From: Aquilaria yunnanensis
Taxonomy: Eukaryota; Streptophyta; Magnoliopsida; Malvales; Thymelaeaceae
Length of the DNA stretch: 64,000 nt
Reading direction: 5' to 3'
Assembly: GCA_039654915.1 (NCBI GenBank)
Contig: CM077599.1
Span: 17,114,501 to 17,178,500 of the forward strand
Shown: piece after piece, positions 1 to 12,183 of the stretch
Layout of the letters: each line of letters starts with the position of its first letter
Position numbering within the stretch: the first letter of the stretch is position 1
The notes under the pieces: generated by a model
Told to the model about the DNA's origin: nothing
Databases searched by the model: none
Seen by the model: the letters and a program-made list of their open reading frames with translations, nothing else
Program-made: the position numbers and the translations under genes

Positions 1-1900
1 TAATCATTACCTTTTACAAAGAAAGCTAATAGTTGCAAATGGGTATACAAGGTAAAATTTGACTACGAGGGAATAGTAGAATGCTACAAAGCCAAGTTTG
101 TTGCAAAAGGATGCAACCAAATCAATGGGTTAGATTATTAAGACATTGTTGCCAAGCTTGCAACTATCCACATTATTCTTGTTATGGTTTTAACTCAAAA
201 TTGGCATCTTCGCCAACTCGATATCAACAATGCCTTCTTACATGGAGATATTGATGAAAAGGGTAAGTTCCACCTATTGTCCATAAACTATATCTTATGT
301 TGCTTAATCATCCTGAAACTATCAAGTGTTGCATCAATCGTCTTTAAACTATTTAATTGTTGATTTCTCATCATACTGTCTATCACACTGTTAAGGAAAG
401 ATGGAAAAGTGATGTTACATCAGCAACCACCTCATTTTTACATGCCACATCAGCAGTCATTTCATTTTTCCACTCATTTTTAATGGCTGTGATAGACGAT
501 AGGACGACACTACATATAGTTTAAAGATGATTAAACAACATTTTATAGTTTCAAGACGATTAAGTAATATTAGATATAGTTTAGGGACAATAGTTGGAGT
601 TTACCTTGATGAAGATGTTTACACGAATTTACCTACTAGGTTCAAATGAAATAAGGAGACACATTTGGAAACTTCACTAATCATTATAGGTTTAAAACAA
701 GCTTCACCTCAATGGTTTGTTAAGCTTTTTGCTGCTCTTAAAAGAGCTAACTTCAAACAATCCAAGGCTGATTATTCTTTGTACATGTGATCCCATAATG
801 GTAAATTCATAGTTCTTATTGTTTATTTAGACTACATTACCCTAACATGAAATAACCTGCAAGAAATTGTTGACACAAAGCAGTTCTTGAAGACTTAATT
901 CAAACTATAGGATCTAGGAAAATTAAAATATTTCCTAAGTATAAAAGTTCCACTGTCCAACGAAGGCATTATTTTCTTACAAAGAAAATGTGCTCTTGAA
1001 ATTCTTGAGGCTGTAGAATATCTTCTTGCAAAGCCTTCACCATTTCCTATGAAGCAAATCTCTCTAAGTAAATTTGGAGGCGACTGCATAAGTGACAAAT
1101 CTTCTTATTGAAAGCTTGTTGAGATATTAATTTATTTGATTATAACACAAACTAACTTGACATATGTAGTCCATGTGTTATGCCAATTCATGGAACCACA
1201 CGTACCATATTTGGAAGCAGCCCATCATGTCTTACATTATGTAAAACAAATAGTGCAACAAGGAATACTTCTACATACCGACAGTCCAATCAGTTCAATG
1301 CCTTATCTGATGCTGATGCGGATTAGACTAGATGTCCTGATACCCAAAAGTTGATTATTGAATATTACAGACTTTTGGGGTCATTGTTGATCTCTAGGAT
1401 GACTAAAAAGGAAACAGTGGTATCCCAGTCCAGTGCTGAAGCAGAATGTTGATCTACAATTACAACTTGTTGTGGGATTACTTAGTTTTACCTAGTTAAA
1501 GTTATTTTTACAAGAGTTAGGTACTAGACATTCACATATAGTTAACTTATACTGTGACAACCAAACAATAGTACATATTGCTTCAAACTCAGTTTATCAT
1601 GAGCAGGCAAAGAGTATAAAAATTGATCATCATCTTGTACGTGAAAAAGTTGAAGAAGGAATAATAAACATGGCTCATGTACCTACATTAAGTCAATTGA
1701 TAGATATTTTCACAAAACCTCTAAGTTCTTAAGTCTTGACTCTTTTTAGCAAAGTTTGGAAACATGAACATTCAATCCAAACTTGAGGGGAGTGATAAGT
1801 CAAGGATTTGTTATGATCTCATTTTCCCCTTTTATCTCATTGCTTTTAGCTTTTAGTTCCATCTATGTAGGAAAGTAAATATTTTTGTTTATGGTGTATA
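1..1900 (+). mobile_element. Ty1/copia retrotransposon, 3' half, dead
   Basis: The window opens inside a copia reverse transcriptase. Readable pieces in order are CKWVYKVKFD and YKAKFVAKG (near 35-110), QLDINNAFLHGDIDE (near 217-258), the catalytic block VYLDY (near 820-835), DLGKLKYFLSIKV (near 912), and RNase H blocks NLYCDNQTIVHIASN (near 1543) and QLIDIFTKPL (near 1695). The catalytic YVDD box reads YLDY, so its second Asp is lost. Several in-frame stops are present. A polypurine tract (cttgaggggag, near 1781-1791) is followed by a TG start of the presumed 3' LTR (tgataagtcaagg). Its outer end is not visible. A Mutator-like MITE interrupts the RT. Confidence 0.9.
260..605. mobile_element. 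Mutator-like MITE inside copia RT
   Basis: Terminal inverted repeats of about 90 bp begin ggtaagttccacctattgtcc at the left; the reverse complement of the right end begins ggtaaactccaactattgtcc. The flanks ttgatgaaa (251-259) and ttgatgaag (606-614) form a 9-bp target duplication with one mismatch, as expected for Mutator-like elements. Removing the insert and one flank copy rejoins the RT frame: HGDIDE runs straight into DVYTNLP. No coding capacity is seen. Confidence 0.85.
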
Positions 1901-4440
1901 TACTTTATCTTAGGAGCTAATGTAGGTGAAATGCACTATACACACTTTTCCATGATGATTGACCAATGCGCATAGAAATTCATCAAACTTTTCAGTAAAT
2001 GCAAGATTGAATTTAAGACATTTAGAATCTGAATGCAACACTTCAACAGACAAAAAACACTTTTTAAATGTTTTTAAAATCCAATAACCTTTCAAAAAAT
2101 TTTATTTTTCAATCTAGAAAATGAAAAAAATTACTAAAAGAATAAGTTATAGAAATGGTTTTCTAGGAAGATAAAATATTAGTTTTTGAATGAAATAGGC
2201 TTTAAGAAAACAAATAAGTCAAACTAGCAAAAATGTTTTTTTTAGAAGGGAATCGAATTTAAAATCATTAGTTTAATAATTATTCTAATCATGAAGTGGT
2301 TCATTTCAAAATAATTGTGGTTTATAGAATAAAAATATTAATTACATTTTGATGTCAACAAGAGTATGGTTACAAATGAATCTCAAATACTAGTCTAAGT
2401 CTTTGTTATTCTAGCATAACATAAGTGGCCCTAGTTAGAACTTGTCCATAGTGAAAAACCCACAATTACTATTATGGCTCAGAGACCCTTCAAGTTCTTA
2501 GAAACGACACTTTACCTCCAACCTCTTACATTTTCCAACAAACAACTAGTACTCTTATGTGCGCCTTTGAACTGTAAAGTGATTCTAAGTGCTAAGTATT
2601 AAAAAATAGTTATTATATTGTAGACATATGTCTAATTAGATATACTAATCTACCCCTAATTTCCTATAAATAATCCATAATCCAGTAAATAAATAGACTA
2701 ATTTACCCTTGGACCAAAACTCACCCTCAATCTTGAAAACTCACCTTTGTCGCCGCCACCGCTGCCGCCGCCGTCTTCTCCTCCGATGAACCACCGTCGC
2801 CGCCGCCACCGTGTCCTCCTCCGATGAACCGTCACCACCTCCAAATCTTATAGTCATCATTCGCCTCCAGATCGCCTGCAGATCTTGCAGTTACTTGGCT
2901 CCAGATCTCGTCGTCACCCACCGGATCTTATTGATCACCCACCGGATCTCGTCGATCACCCGCTGGATCTTGTCGTCACCTGCCGGATCTCGTCGATTGG
3001 CTACCAGATCTTGTTGTCACCTGCCGAATCTCGTCAATCAGTCACCGAATCTCGTCGTCAGCTACTGGATCTTGTCTATCGGCCGCCAGATCTCGTCGAT
3101 CACCCGCCGGATCTTGCTTCTGATCGTTTCCTCCAAGCGTGTCCTTGTTGCTTCCGAACAGCAAATGTGTCTGCAATAAAATGTAAATGTGTTTAATATA
3201 GTATGTGGAAGTGTCTATAAAGTTATATAACACAAATTATTATAAGGTTACATTAAGTGTCTAAAGCTATAAGAATAAGTGTTTGATTGAATATTGTAAA
3301 ATGTCTAAATAAACATGTAAAAGTATCTGATTAAATATATAAGAGTATTCAAATCAACACACAAAAGTGTCTAAAGTAATAAGTGAATGTGTTCAAAATA
3401 TTATGTAAAAATATCTAATGTAATATTTGAATGTGTCTGAAGTAATTTACAAATAATTTATTGTTATCAAAAAAATAAGAAAAAAATTCGAAACAATGAA
3501 AAGTGTCTGAATGGATACCGAAAAATGTCTAAAGAAATATTTAGAAGTATCTGAACCAATATGTAAACAATTTACTCTCTTAAAAAATAACTATTTAAAA
3601 TAATAAAAAAATGTCTGAATGAATGTGTAAAAGTGTCTAAAGAAAAGTTACAAAATGTCTAAAGCAATATGTAAACAATTTATTTTCGTAATAAAAAAAT
3701 GTATACAAAATAATAAAACAAGTGTCTAAATATAAATTTAAAAGTGTCTAAATAATCATTTAAAAAAATTACAAAATGTCTGGACCAATATGCCTGTTCA
3801 TATCGCCGTTTTACCTCCTCGGACTCGCCTCGTCGCCTTACCTCCACCTTCGCCTCAAACTCACATCGTCACTTCACCTCTACCATCACTTCGAACTCGC
3901 TGTGCCGCTTCGCCTCCTCGAATCGCCGATTCGCACTGAGACGATCTCCTCTGGCTAGATCTCATCGTTAGATCACAGAGATCGGATCTCCTCTGGCTAG
4001 ATCTCTTCTTCGTCCTTCTTCATTGTCTCAATCATTGTTGCTCTCTTTGTCACCAGTGTTGTCTTGTTGTCGTCCCTTGCTCCAGCTTCTCGCTAGGTTG
4101 ATGAATATTTAGATCTAGCACCTTTCATCACTTGCGATGGCTCGTTCGTTAGAGACGTTGTTGGAATGGCAACGACGGCTATAGAAGACGAAGGTTTGTG
4201 ATCTTCGGTTGTGGCTTGTTGTCCTCTGGAGAAGACAAAGATGAAGCCATGATCTAATCAAGTGGCATGAAGGTAATTAGTGGAGTAAAAATTGTACAAA
4301 TTAGTAATTTTATGCAGTGTGTATAATTGCACATATCGTATCCGCTGTAATTAAAAAAACAAAAGATACTACTCTTAAGGTTTTGGGCTTGGAGTTGGAG
4401 CCCTGGCCCAGCCAAATACACCACCGCTAAGGTTTTGTTA
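1900..4440. other. Intergenic AT-rich DNA with two GC-rich islands
   Basis: No gene is supported. 1900-2700 is AT-rich and featureless. Two pyrimidine-rich, GC-rich islands (about 2740-3130 and 3780-4260) flank a stretch (about 3190-3780) made of degenerate repeats around the phrase agtgtctaaa spaced some 25-40 bp apart. The islands encode short low-complexity open frames that look like nothing known. The arrangement could be a decayed transposon, but no terminal repeats could be matched. Confidence 0.5.
2902..3115 (+). repeat. 20-21 bp minisatellite, about 11 copies
   Basis: Tandem units of 20-21 bp follow the consensus cggatctcgtcgatcacccac, with frequent cagatcttgtcgtcacc variants. In one frame, 21-bp units read DLVDHPP-like heptads, but 20-bp units break the periodicity. 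This looks like a minisatellite, not a selected protein repeat. Confidence 0.8.
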
Positions 4441-4451
4441 AACCCTCGTCA

Positions 4452-6113
4452 ATGTGTTCTTCTCTCTGCAGCTTCCGGAGGATCGAAGTTGGGGGAAAAG
4501 AGCTCTCAGCCATGGCTTTGTTAGCCAATTCAAAACTTCGACTAGCGTCTTCAATCCCTCGCTTTTATTGTCCTATCTTCCAATTCTCTTCTTCTTCAGC
4601 TTCACTTGTAGCTGAAGGGATCGATTCAAACCAAGATACGGAGTCCGCCGCGCCGGCGGCCTCACCCTCCCCTGAAGAAACTCTAATCGCCGAAAAGTTC
4701 CACTCTCTGATTAAAGACCACCACCGCAAAAACCCTGTGCCAGAGCCTAACCCGGCCCCTCCAAGTGCCGACTTCACAATCCCTTCTCTCTCCCTCGGCT
4801 TCTCCAAGATATCCAGCGGCCCCTCAGTCACCCCCACCATCGTTCGCTACGTCATAGAAAGGTGTGGCTCTGTCCGCCATGGTATCCCGTTTCTCCAAGC
4901 TCTGGCGTTTTTCAACTGGGCGACCACACGACCTGATTTCACACACTCACCCGACCCTTACAACGAAATGATCGATCTAGCAGGAAAGTTGAGGCATTTC
5001 GACTTGGCTTGGCATATTATTAATTTGATGAAATCAAGGAATGTCGGGGTTTCGATCGAGACTTTCTCGATTCTCATCAGGCGTTATGTCAGGTCTGGAT
5101 TGGCTTCTGAGGCTGTGCACGCATTTAATCGGATGGAGGACTACGGCTGCGTCCCAGATAAGATTGCATTTTCGATTGTCATTAGTATTTTATGTAGAAA
5201 GAGAAGAGCTAGTGAGGCGCAGTCATTTTTCGATAGCTTAAAGCATAAGTTTGAGCCTGATGTTGTTGTTTATACTAGTTTGGTTCATGGATGGTGTCGT
5301 TCAGGTAACATATCCGAGGCAGAGAGGGTCTTTAGGGAAATGAAAATGGCAGGGATTAAGCCTAATGTGTACAGTTATAGTATTGTGATCGATGCATTGT
5401 GTAGGTCTGGCCAGATTACTCGTGCCCATGATGTTTTTGCGGAGATGCTTGACGTTGGTTGTGAACCGAATTCAATAACTTTTAATAGTCTAATGAGGGT
5501 TCATGTGAAGGCCGGTAGGACAGAGAAGGTTTTGCAGGTTTATAATCAGATGAAGAGACTTAATTGTCCAGCAGATACAATTACCTATAATTTTCTTGTC
5601 GAGACTCATTGTAAGGATGATGATCTTGATAAGGCTACTAAGGTGCTTATTGTGATGGTTGGGAAAGGGTGCAGGCCGAATGCATCTACTTTCAATATGA
5701 TATTCAGGAGCATTGCGAAGTTAGGGGATGTCAATGCTGCACACCGAATGTATGGAAAAATGAAGGAGTTGAAATGTTTGCCCAATGCAGTGACCTACAA
5801 TATATTGATGCGTATGTTTGTGGAGTCAAAATCAACTGACATGGTGCTGAAGCTGAAGAAAGAGATGGATGAGAATGAAATTGAGCCTAATGTGAACAGT
5901 TACCAGGTATTGATCAGAATGTATTGTGGAATGGGCCATTGGAACAATGCCTACAAGTTCTTTAAAGAGATGATTGAGGAGAAATGCTTAAAGCCAAGTT
6001 TGCAATTGTATGAAATGGTACTGCAGCAGCTGAGGAAGGCAGGACAGTTGAAGAAACATGAAGAATTAGTGGAAAAGATGGTAGAGAGAGGATTTGCTAC
6101 ACGGCCTTTATAG
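4452..6113 (+). CDS. P-type PPR protein, likely mitochondrial (At1g20300-like)
   Basis: This single-exon gene encodes 553 residues. A second Met at residue 21 (4512) lies in a good context (gccatggct) and begins a more typical targeting sequence, [19 protein letters not shown], so translation may start there and give 533 aa. The N-terminal part is Ser/Arg-rich, as in mitochondrial presequences. Residues about 168-550 form about 11 consecutive 35-residue P-type PPR motifs, e.g. [20 protein letters not shown] and [20 protein letters not shown]. No E, DYW or SMR domain follows the last repeat. P-class PPR proteins bind organellar RNA and affect its stability, splicing or translation. The sequence resembles what I recall of Arabidopsis At1g20300. 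That assignment is from memory; the family call is firm. The frame is intact. Confidence 0.95.
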   Translation: MCSSLCSFRRIEVGGKELSAMALLANSKLRLASSIPRFYCPIFQFSSSSASLVAEGIDSNQDTESAAPAASPSPEETLIAEKFHSLIKDHHRKNPVPEPNPAPPSADFTIPSLSLGFSKISSGPSVTPTIVRYVIERCGSVRHGIPFLQALAFFNWATTRPDFTHSPDPYNEMIDLAGKLRHFDLAWHIINLMKSRNVGVSIETFSILIRRYVRSGLASEAVHAFNRMEDYGCVPDKIAFSIVISILCRKRRASEAQSFFDSLKHKFEPDVVVYTSLVHGWCRSGNISEAERVFREMKMAGIKPNVYSYSIVIDALCRSGQITRAHDVFAEMLDVGCEPNSITFNSLMRVHVKAGRTEKVLQVYNQMKRLNCPADTITYNFLVETHCKDDDLDKATKVLIVMVGKGCRPNASTFNMIFRSIAKLGDVNAAHRMYGKMKELKCLPNAVTYNILMRMFVESKSTDMVLKLKKEMDENEIEPNVNSYQVLIRMYCGMGHWNNAYKFFKEMIEEKCLKPSLQLYEMVLQQLRKAGQLKKHEELVEKMVERGFATRPL

Positions 6114-7448
6114 TAAATGTTGTACACTGTATGTCTTCCTACCAGATATGGTCACTGGTTCAATGATCCGAGCTCACATAACAAGTTTCACATAGACAGT
6201 TCAGTTGTGTCTCCTCAACTGGCTAAGCATATCATTGATCAAATCACCCATTTGATGGAATTATTCTGCAGAATCATCGTGGCAAAGCATACCCTCCTTG
6301 ACACATGTGATGGCCTAATTATTTGGCTTCTGCTAAGCTTGGAATAACAGATATAGAGTTCTGCATACCAACTTTGAATGGAAAATCAAGTTGCGTGTCT
6401 CTCTATAGCTGGCCAATTTCACCCTTAATCACATTGTTCTGGCTTTGGGATTCTTTCTGTACAATTCTTGTGGCAAAGCACACCTTTACTCTTGGACATT
6501 TAAGGTGACCCAGGGATGCTTTGCCTTGTGCTGGGCTTGGAATGGCAAAAGCAGGTTTCTGCTTCAAGATGGAAATTGACTTGGTTACGATGACATGCCT
6601 ACTAGAGGGGGATGTTTTATGCTGTGGAGAATGGAAGAAAAATCCAGCTGGACTTTTTCTTGTCAAAGAGGTATCAGTTTCTTCCCTTGTGCAAGGCATC
6701 TGATGGCACTGCACTACTGCCAACACTTTTTGGACATGCAAACTGTTCAATTTGGACACGCCTTGTACAAGGGGTCTCAGAGTCGGCAGGAGCAGAACAG
6801 TGGATTAGTTTTGACCACATAGCAGTTTCCTTTGATTGTTTAAACTTCCTATGACTGTAGTAGCGCTGCTAGTTCATTTTTGCGTTGGGTGAATGAACTT
6901 GTCTACACTAAATTATTCAAGTTCAGCTCCCCTCAATAAATTGTGTCCACAAGATGGTCACTTCACATGCCCTCTTACTTTTACTTGGCACTCTTAGATC
7001 AGTAAATGTTGCAGGTTTTGGGAAGGGGCTAGAGCCTTGCAGAGCTGTATTTTCAAGGACCGTGCCTCTGTTTGTTTCTTGGTTCTTCTCACACTTTATT
7101 TATTATTCTGAGTTTGATGCTTTTGAGGTGGGTTCAAAACGGAAAGCAACTCTCTTTATAAAATCAGGATTTAATTTTAACATGTCAACACCACAGATCT
7201 TTATGGCTAAGGGAGTTGTTTGATAAGACAGAACCGACAAAACAAGACTTGTACAACCCCTGAAAACAAGGATGATATTGAAAGAGAAAACACTCCAGGA
7301 ACTTCATGTTTTGTTTTCTGTTAAAGGATCGGTTCAAGTTGCAGAGACATGAAAGTAGTTGTAGATCGCGGATGGATGAAGCGTGTGTGCAGCAAAGGCA
7401 ACTTGTCGTCAGTCGACATGAACAAGAACAAGTGTTGCAAACCTGTTC
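6114..7448. other. Convergent intergenic region with imperfect direct repeat
   Basis: This is the space between two convergent genes and probably holds the PPR 3' UTR and the LYR-gene 3' UTR. An imperfect direct repeat with about 190-bp spacing is visible: gtggcaaagcataccctcc near 6280 and gtggcaaagcacaccttta near 6470, with a partial third match near 6530. The several short open frames here overlap in all frames and have no recognisable motif. Confidence 0.45.
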
Positions 7449-8138
7449 TCAGTGGCCTTGCATATCAAGCATCTCATCCAGACCTTTCAATCTCTCTAAC
7501 CCTTCACTAATAAGGAACCTAATCCTTTGCCTGTCCTTACAGCTGCGATTGGTTTCCATCTCTTTCCTTATCATCTGCTGCAATTCCGCTGCGAGACCAA
7601 AAGCATATTGGAATTAGCATAAAAATATAAAAAGAGAAACTGCTGAAGCATTCAGCAGATACAGGATTACAGGTGAAAGAAACCATTCCTCAATCCCAAT
7701 ATGCTAAGCGACTTGTTTTGCTGTTACCAAAAGAGAATTGTAACGAAAGCCGCCATCTTCCAGGCAAATACACAATGGAAAACCAAGAAATTGCTTACTC
7801 ATAAAGGTTTGTCACCAAACTGAATATGAGAAAGCAAAAGCTTGTAAACTACAATAACCCATCTAGTATTTGTTCATACAAACTGAAAGTGCAGAAAATA
7901 CATTGGCGCCTCCCAAGGGAAATTTGGTAATTAAGATTCCTAAATTCAGGTAATATAGCCCTTTGCTGTTATGGATCTATAAAGATATGAAAAGCAAAAG
8001 AAAGTAGAGGCAGGAACCAGTTGGGGATTTACCTCGAGAATGGAGAGGAGCTCGGCGAGCGATGCGAAGGGCTTGCCTGTACAGTTTGAAAGCTCTCGCT
8101 CGGAGAAGGAAATCCTGAAACTCCAACCCCACACCCAT
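7449..8138 (-). CDS. LYR-motif protein (At3g19508-like)
   Basis: A two-exon gene on the minus strand: exon 1 is 8138-8033, the intron 8032-7589 is GT-AG, and exon 2 is 7588-7449. It encodes 81 aa, a length matching the small plant LYR proteins I recall. Exon 1 carries the LYR tripeptide at residues 19-21 (RAFKLYRQALRIARRAP). Exon 2 gives ELQQMIRKEMETNRS, then IRFLISEGLERLKGLDEML and the end DMQGH. LYR (complex1_LYR) proteins are small helical mitochondrial adaptors that bind acyl carrier protein and assist iron-sulfur cluster delivery or respiratory-complex assembly; which partner this one serves cannot be read from sequence. Both exons are missed if only long open frames are considered. Confidence 0.92.
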
Positions 8139-9339
8139 TCCCGCCTTCCGGTTCCCTAATTTTGACTTTCGCTTTTCTGTCTGCACCTCCGATTTGATAT
8201 GCTCCAGAATTGAGAGGGAAAATTCTCCCAGAAGCGCAACCAGTTGAGTCGGCGACTGCTAAAAACAAAGGGAAACGACAAAGTTTTGGCAAGTCCTAAA
8301 ATTTTGTAAATTTTGACATTTAAGTGCAGACTCATAAATATTGCGATATAAGTGCTGTGCCTTTTGACATTTATTTGTGTTCGTCGACGCAATTTCAACT
8401 GGGAACAAAAACGATTTTTCCTTTTTGGTACTGAGAAGTAATTAGTGTATAGTGGTATTTAAGGGGAGAATGTCAAATTATTTGGAATTAATAAAAAAAC
8501 CAATCAAATTAGACCAAATGATATTTTATAGAGTTAAAAAAAAGGAGAACCATGCTACTTTGCCAGCTGCCCGGGGACGAGCAGAAGCGATTTGGCTTTA
8601 TTTTCTTCCCCCATTTTCAGAAACTGATTTTCTCGGTTTCATTTCCCCTTTTTTCATAAGAACCAAAGCATGCTTTATTTACCAAAACAATCACATGAAC
8701 AATATTCTTTTATAAAGTATTTGATTTTTATGATCTTTTTGTGTTTAAAATTAAAAAAATAATAAAATTATTTATCTTTAACTAAAAAATGTTTTAAAAA
8801 ATGATTTTTGTACATTTTCAACTAGTAGATAATTTGAGAAAATAATCACCATATATAAAAAAAAAAATCATTTTCTACAAAAATCTCAATCAAATACACA
8901 TTTCGAAAGACTTTTTTTACTAAAAAATGTAGAAAAATTTTATGAAAAACATAATTACTAGCCAAAGTTTTATGTTTTGAGTGATATATATGACAAGTGA
9001 CACATGAAGTTAAGACTGTCAATCTAATAATGAAAAATCACTATTTAAATTGATTGTAAATTAAATAGGTTGTTCAATGTTCTTCAGAAGAAAAAAAATT
9101 GATTAACGTCAGTTATACACTTGTCAATTAAAACTATCTTTCAAACTATACAGTTCGGAAGTAGTTATTAGGAATGCGTTAACGTGTTGTTTCGATGTGA
9201 AAAAAATATCATGTGCGTGTAGTCATTTTATACAAAAAAAAATCAGTCATATTTACAGTCCAGCCCTGAACAAATAATGTGATAGTCCTTTGATCCTTTC
9301 TTTTTTCCCCAGTCAGAGACGCATCAACTGTCACTTTTC
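8139..9339. other. LYR-gene upstream and AT-rich spacer
   Basis: The first 150 bp or so are GC-richer and are probably the LYR-gene 5' UTR and promoter (minus strand). Beyond about 8300 the sequence becomes strongly AT-rich. No gene, RNA or recognised repeat is seen. Confidence 0.4.
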
Positions 9340-10150
9340 TTATCCAACAGTGATAATAATTTTGAAAAAAATGATTTAAAATTAAAAAATTCAATAATAA
9401 TCTAAAAAAGTGATAAATGTTAAAAAATTGGTAAATATTTTTTAAAAGCTATTAAAAAACCGAAAAAATGATAAATAATTTTAAAAAATGATTAAATTAA
9501 AAAAGTGAAAAATAACAAAAAAGGTAAATATTTTTAAAAAGCTATTAAAAACTGAAAAAGTGATAACTAATTCTAAAATGCAATAAATAATTAAATAAAA
9601 AAATTAAATAAAAAAAGTGATAAAAAAACTAAATAAAAGTGAATTTTTTTCAAAAAAGTGATAAATAATTAAAAATGCTAGAAATATTTTTAAAAAGTGA
9701 TTAAATATAAAAAAGTGATAAATAAGAAATCTAAAAACCAATTGAAAAACAAAAAAAATGATAATACTTACTAAAAGCCTTTTTAAAATTATAAAACGTG
9801 ATAAATATGTAAAAAGTAATAAATATTTTTTTAAAAAATAAATAAAAAAATGCTATAATTTGTAAAAAACCGATAATAATTATTAAAATTTGATTAAAAA
9901 TAAAAAAGGTGATAATAATTCAAAAAAGTGATAAGTATTTTTAAAAAGTGATTTTATACCAAAAAAGTGATATATTATAAATAGTCGATAAGATGTAGTG
10001 ATAAGCAATTAAAAATTGTAAATAGGAGATAATAAATATTAATACGCGAGTAAAAATTTAAAAAGGCTATAATAATTAAAAAAAATGATGCAAATTTTAA
10101 AAATATGATTAAAAAAACAAAAAATGTGATAACAATTGTAAAAGCACAGC
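9340..10150. repeat. Degenerate AT-rich short-period repeat
   Basis: About 800 bp consist of imperfect repetitions of a unit of roughly 20-25 bp built on aaaaaagtgataaataatt, with variants such as aaaaagctattaaaaac. GC content is very low throughout. No open frame is meaningful. It resembles a decayed AT minisatellite or a matrix-attachment-like tract. Confidence 0.7.
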
Positions 10151-10639
10151 TTAATGTATAAAAAACCTATTGGACGAAGCCTCACTTTCCAGATGATTCA
10201 AAATACGTTTCATTCACGAGGCCGCCTACTGGGCACATTTATATGCATAAAACCAACAATATTTTAATGAGCCTAAACCAATAAAATTATAATATGGGGT
10301 TATCATGGTTGATAGTCCGAACACGCAACAGGAGACCATGTGAGTTAGCTGGCAACTGACATTGTTGTAATTAACCAAAACAGACGTGGCTTCCTTCATT
10401 TTTCTAAAATGGGCCCACATGTAAAATGAGCTAAAAACGCATTAATTGAAACAATAACAAGTCCCGAAAGAGGCTGTAAGAGGAGTTCTAAAATCAGTAA
10501 CTAGGACATTTCACAAGAAATTCACAAAAATGCTACTTCCATGGGTTTACTAGTTTTGGGCTCTACGACAAATCCATCCACCACGCTGAAGTATGGGCCG
10601 TCCTGAGCCCTGACTCCTCACTAGTCGAGCAAATTTTTT

Positions 10640-11400
10640 TTCTGAAAGGTACGCCGGACACCATCATCGAGCATTGCCAGGTCCTCCTTTTTTGTTTCGG
10701 TGAAAAGGAGCTTTTATAACAAATAAGGGAACTTTCAACAGAGGGCCTTTTCCCTTAGCCATAGAGGTGGCATGGAAGTTAACGACAGGAACTTGAATCC
10801 TAGAACCTAGAGAGCTAGTATAACAGTTGCTCTTAAGACAAAATCCATATGTACTACAATGTTTAGCAGCGGCCTGCTCGTCTTGAACAATGTTTAGAAT
10901 TAACGATGGGCAGTGGTCAAAATACATAGAGTTAGTCTGCATGGTAGAGGCAAATTAGCAAGATTATCAGCAACCCGATTGGATTCCCATGTAGATGTGT
11001 TGTACCTCATGCACTTGAAGTAGTTGCATTAGCAACTTGCACTCATCAAAAATAGTTTGTAAGAAAGGATGAGAAACAGAATTGGAAGATAACATAGTAC
11101 AAAACTCTTTGCAATCAGGTTCAATCACGAATCAAGAGCCACTCATAAGGTTGGCCATCTTAAGATCCTCCAGAAGGACCCAGAAATTCTGATATTAAAG
11201 GGGTGGTATTGCCTAGCGTCTTGACAAAAGCAATAACAAAGTTTCCTTTATGATCCCTTATTAGACCCCTAGCCCCAACTTAATGAAGAGGGTTGTTTCA
11301 AGAATCATCAAAATTAAGTTTTAGGTCTGGTAAGAGGAGATAGGGCTTTACCTTTTGAACAGAGGGCAAAGAACTCAATTGCTTTGGTATGGGATGTAGA
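10640..11400 (-). pseudogene. LINE RNase H (RVT_3-like) relic
   Basis: On the minus strand the stretch near 11130-10950 reads, with frame breaks, HPFLQTIFDECKLLMQLLQV, then a VQHIY segment and a VADNLANL-like end. That is the usual end of the RNase H domain in plant LINE polyproteins. The upstream part (near 11240-11130) reads IAFVKTLGNTTPLISE and IEPDCKEFC. Stops and shifts are frequent. No target duplication or poly(A) was found. Confidence 0.65.
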
Positions 11401-11692
11401 TCAGGGCCCGAATCCAACTCAGTTCGCGGTGGTGGAGAAAATGGATCAAAAAAAAAAAGAGGGATTTTAGTAGTAAGATATCTAATGAAACCGTTACTGG
11501 AATTAAGATATCATTCAAGAAAAAAAAAAGATATAAAATATCTGGAGTTTTTTTTTTTTGTATATCATATTAATGATTCATATCACAAAACTTTAAGAAT
11601 TACAACCACCATCATCATGAGGCAAGTCCTCCCACCCGACCAAAGGAGCCTCCAATGTCAGGCCCTCTCTTGCTAGGTTATGGGTAATATTA

Positions 11693-11927
11693 CCTCTCTC
11701 TCATATTCTTTACATCATTTAACTTTTTCATATAATTTAATTTAAATTTATCTATATTAGTATTTGTTAGAAAAAATTTTAACAAAATATATTTAGAAAC
11801 TATATGTCTTGATTTGTTATCATTCTTATATAAAATTTTTTTATTTATATACTAAAATGTTGAAAATAAAAAATTATAGATTAATTGCTGAAAAGTGAAT
11901 GGTACAAAAAATTTAAGACAGAAAGAG
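11693..11927. mobile_element. Stowaway-like MITE, degenerate
   Basis: The 235-bp segment starts cctctctctcatattcttta and ends taagacagaaagag, flanked by TA on both sides (11691-92 and 11928-29). Its interior matches the clearer copy at 23656-23890 in content and length. The termini are eroded relative to the ctccctccgtccc consensus. Confidence 0.7.
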
Positions 11928-12183
11928 TATTATTTACTTCTCCGTTCTCACATGTGAAACTTGAAAGGCCTGGAAACTCTTCAGCATCTCCCAAATGTTA
12001 AATATGCACATAAAGGCATATAATAAACCATGAGCATTTGAGTTGAGAACCTGCACCACTTGCAAAGCATATACCTCAAATGCAAGTCATCCACATCCAA
12101 GCTCTTGGCAAGTTGGATCCCATCCAGGGTGGTAAGGCATTTGTCATAGAAACGATCCGACATTCCCAGAGTTGGCACGCACC

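Noticed and set aside
2902..3115. CRISPR-like array
   Set aside because: Units are contiguous with no unique spacers, and the context is a plant nuclear genome; it is a minisatellite.
6521..6854. Several overlapping 60-80 codon frames 3' of the PPR gene
   Set aside because: Multiple frames on both strands are open at once with unrelated sequences; probably UTR and spacer sequence.
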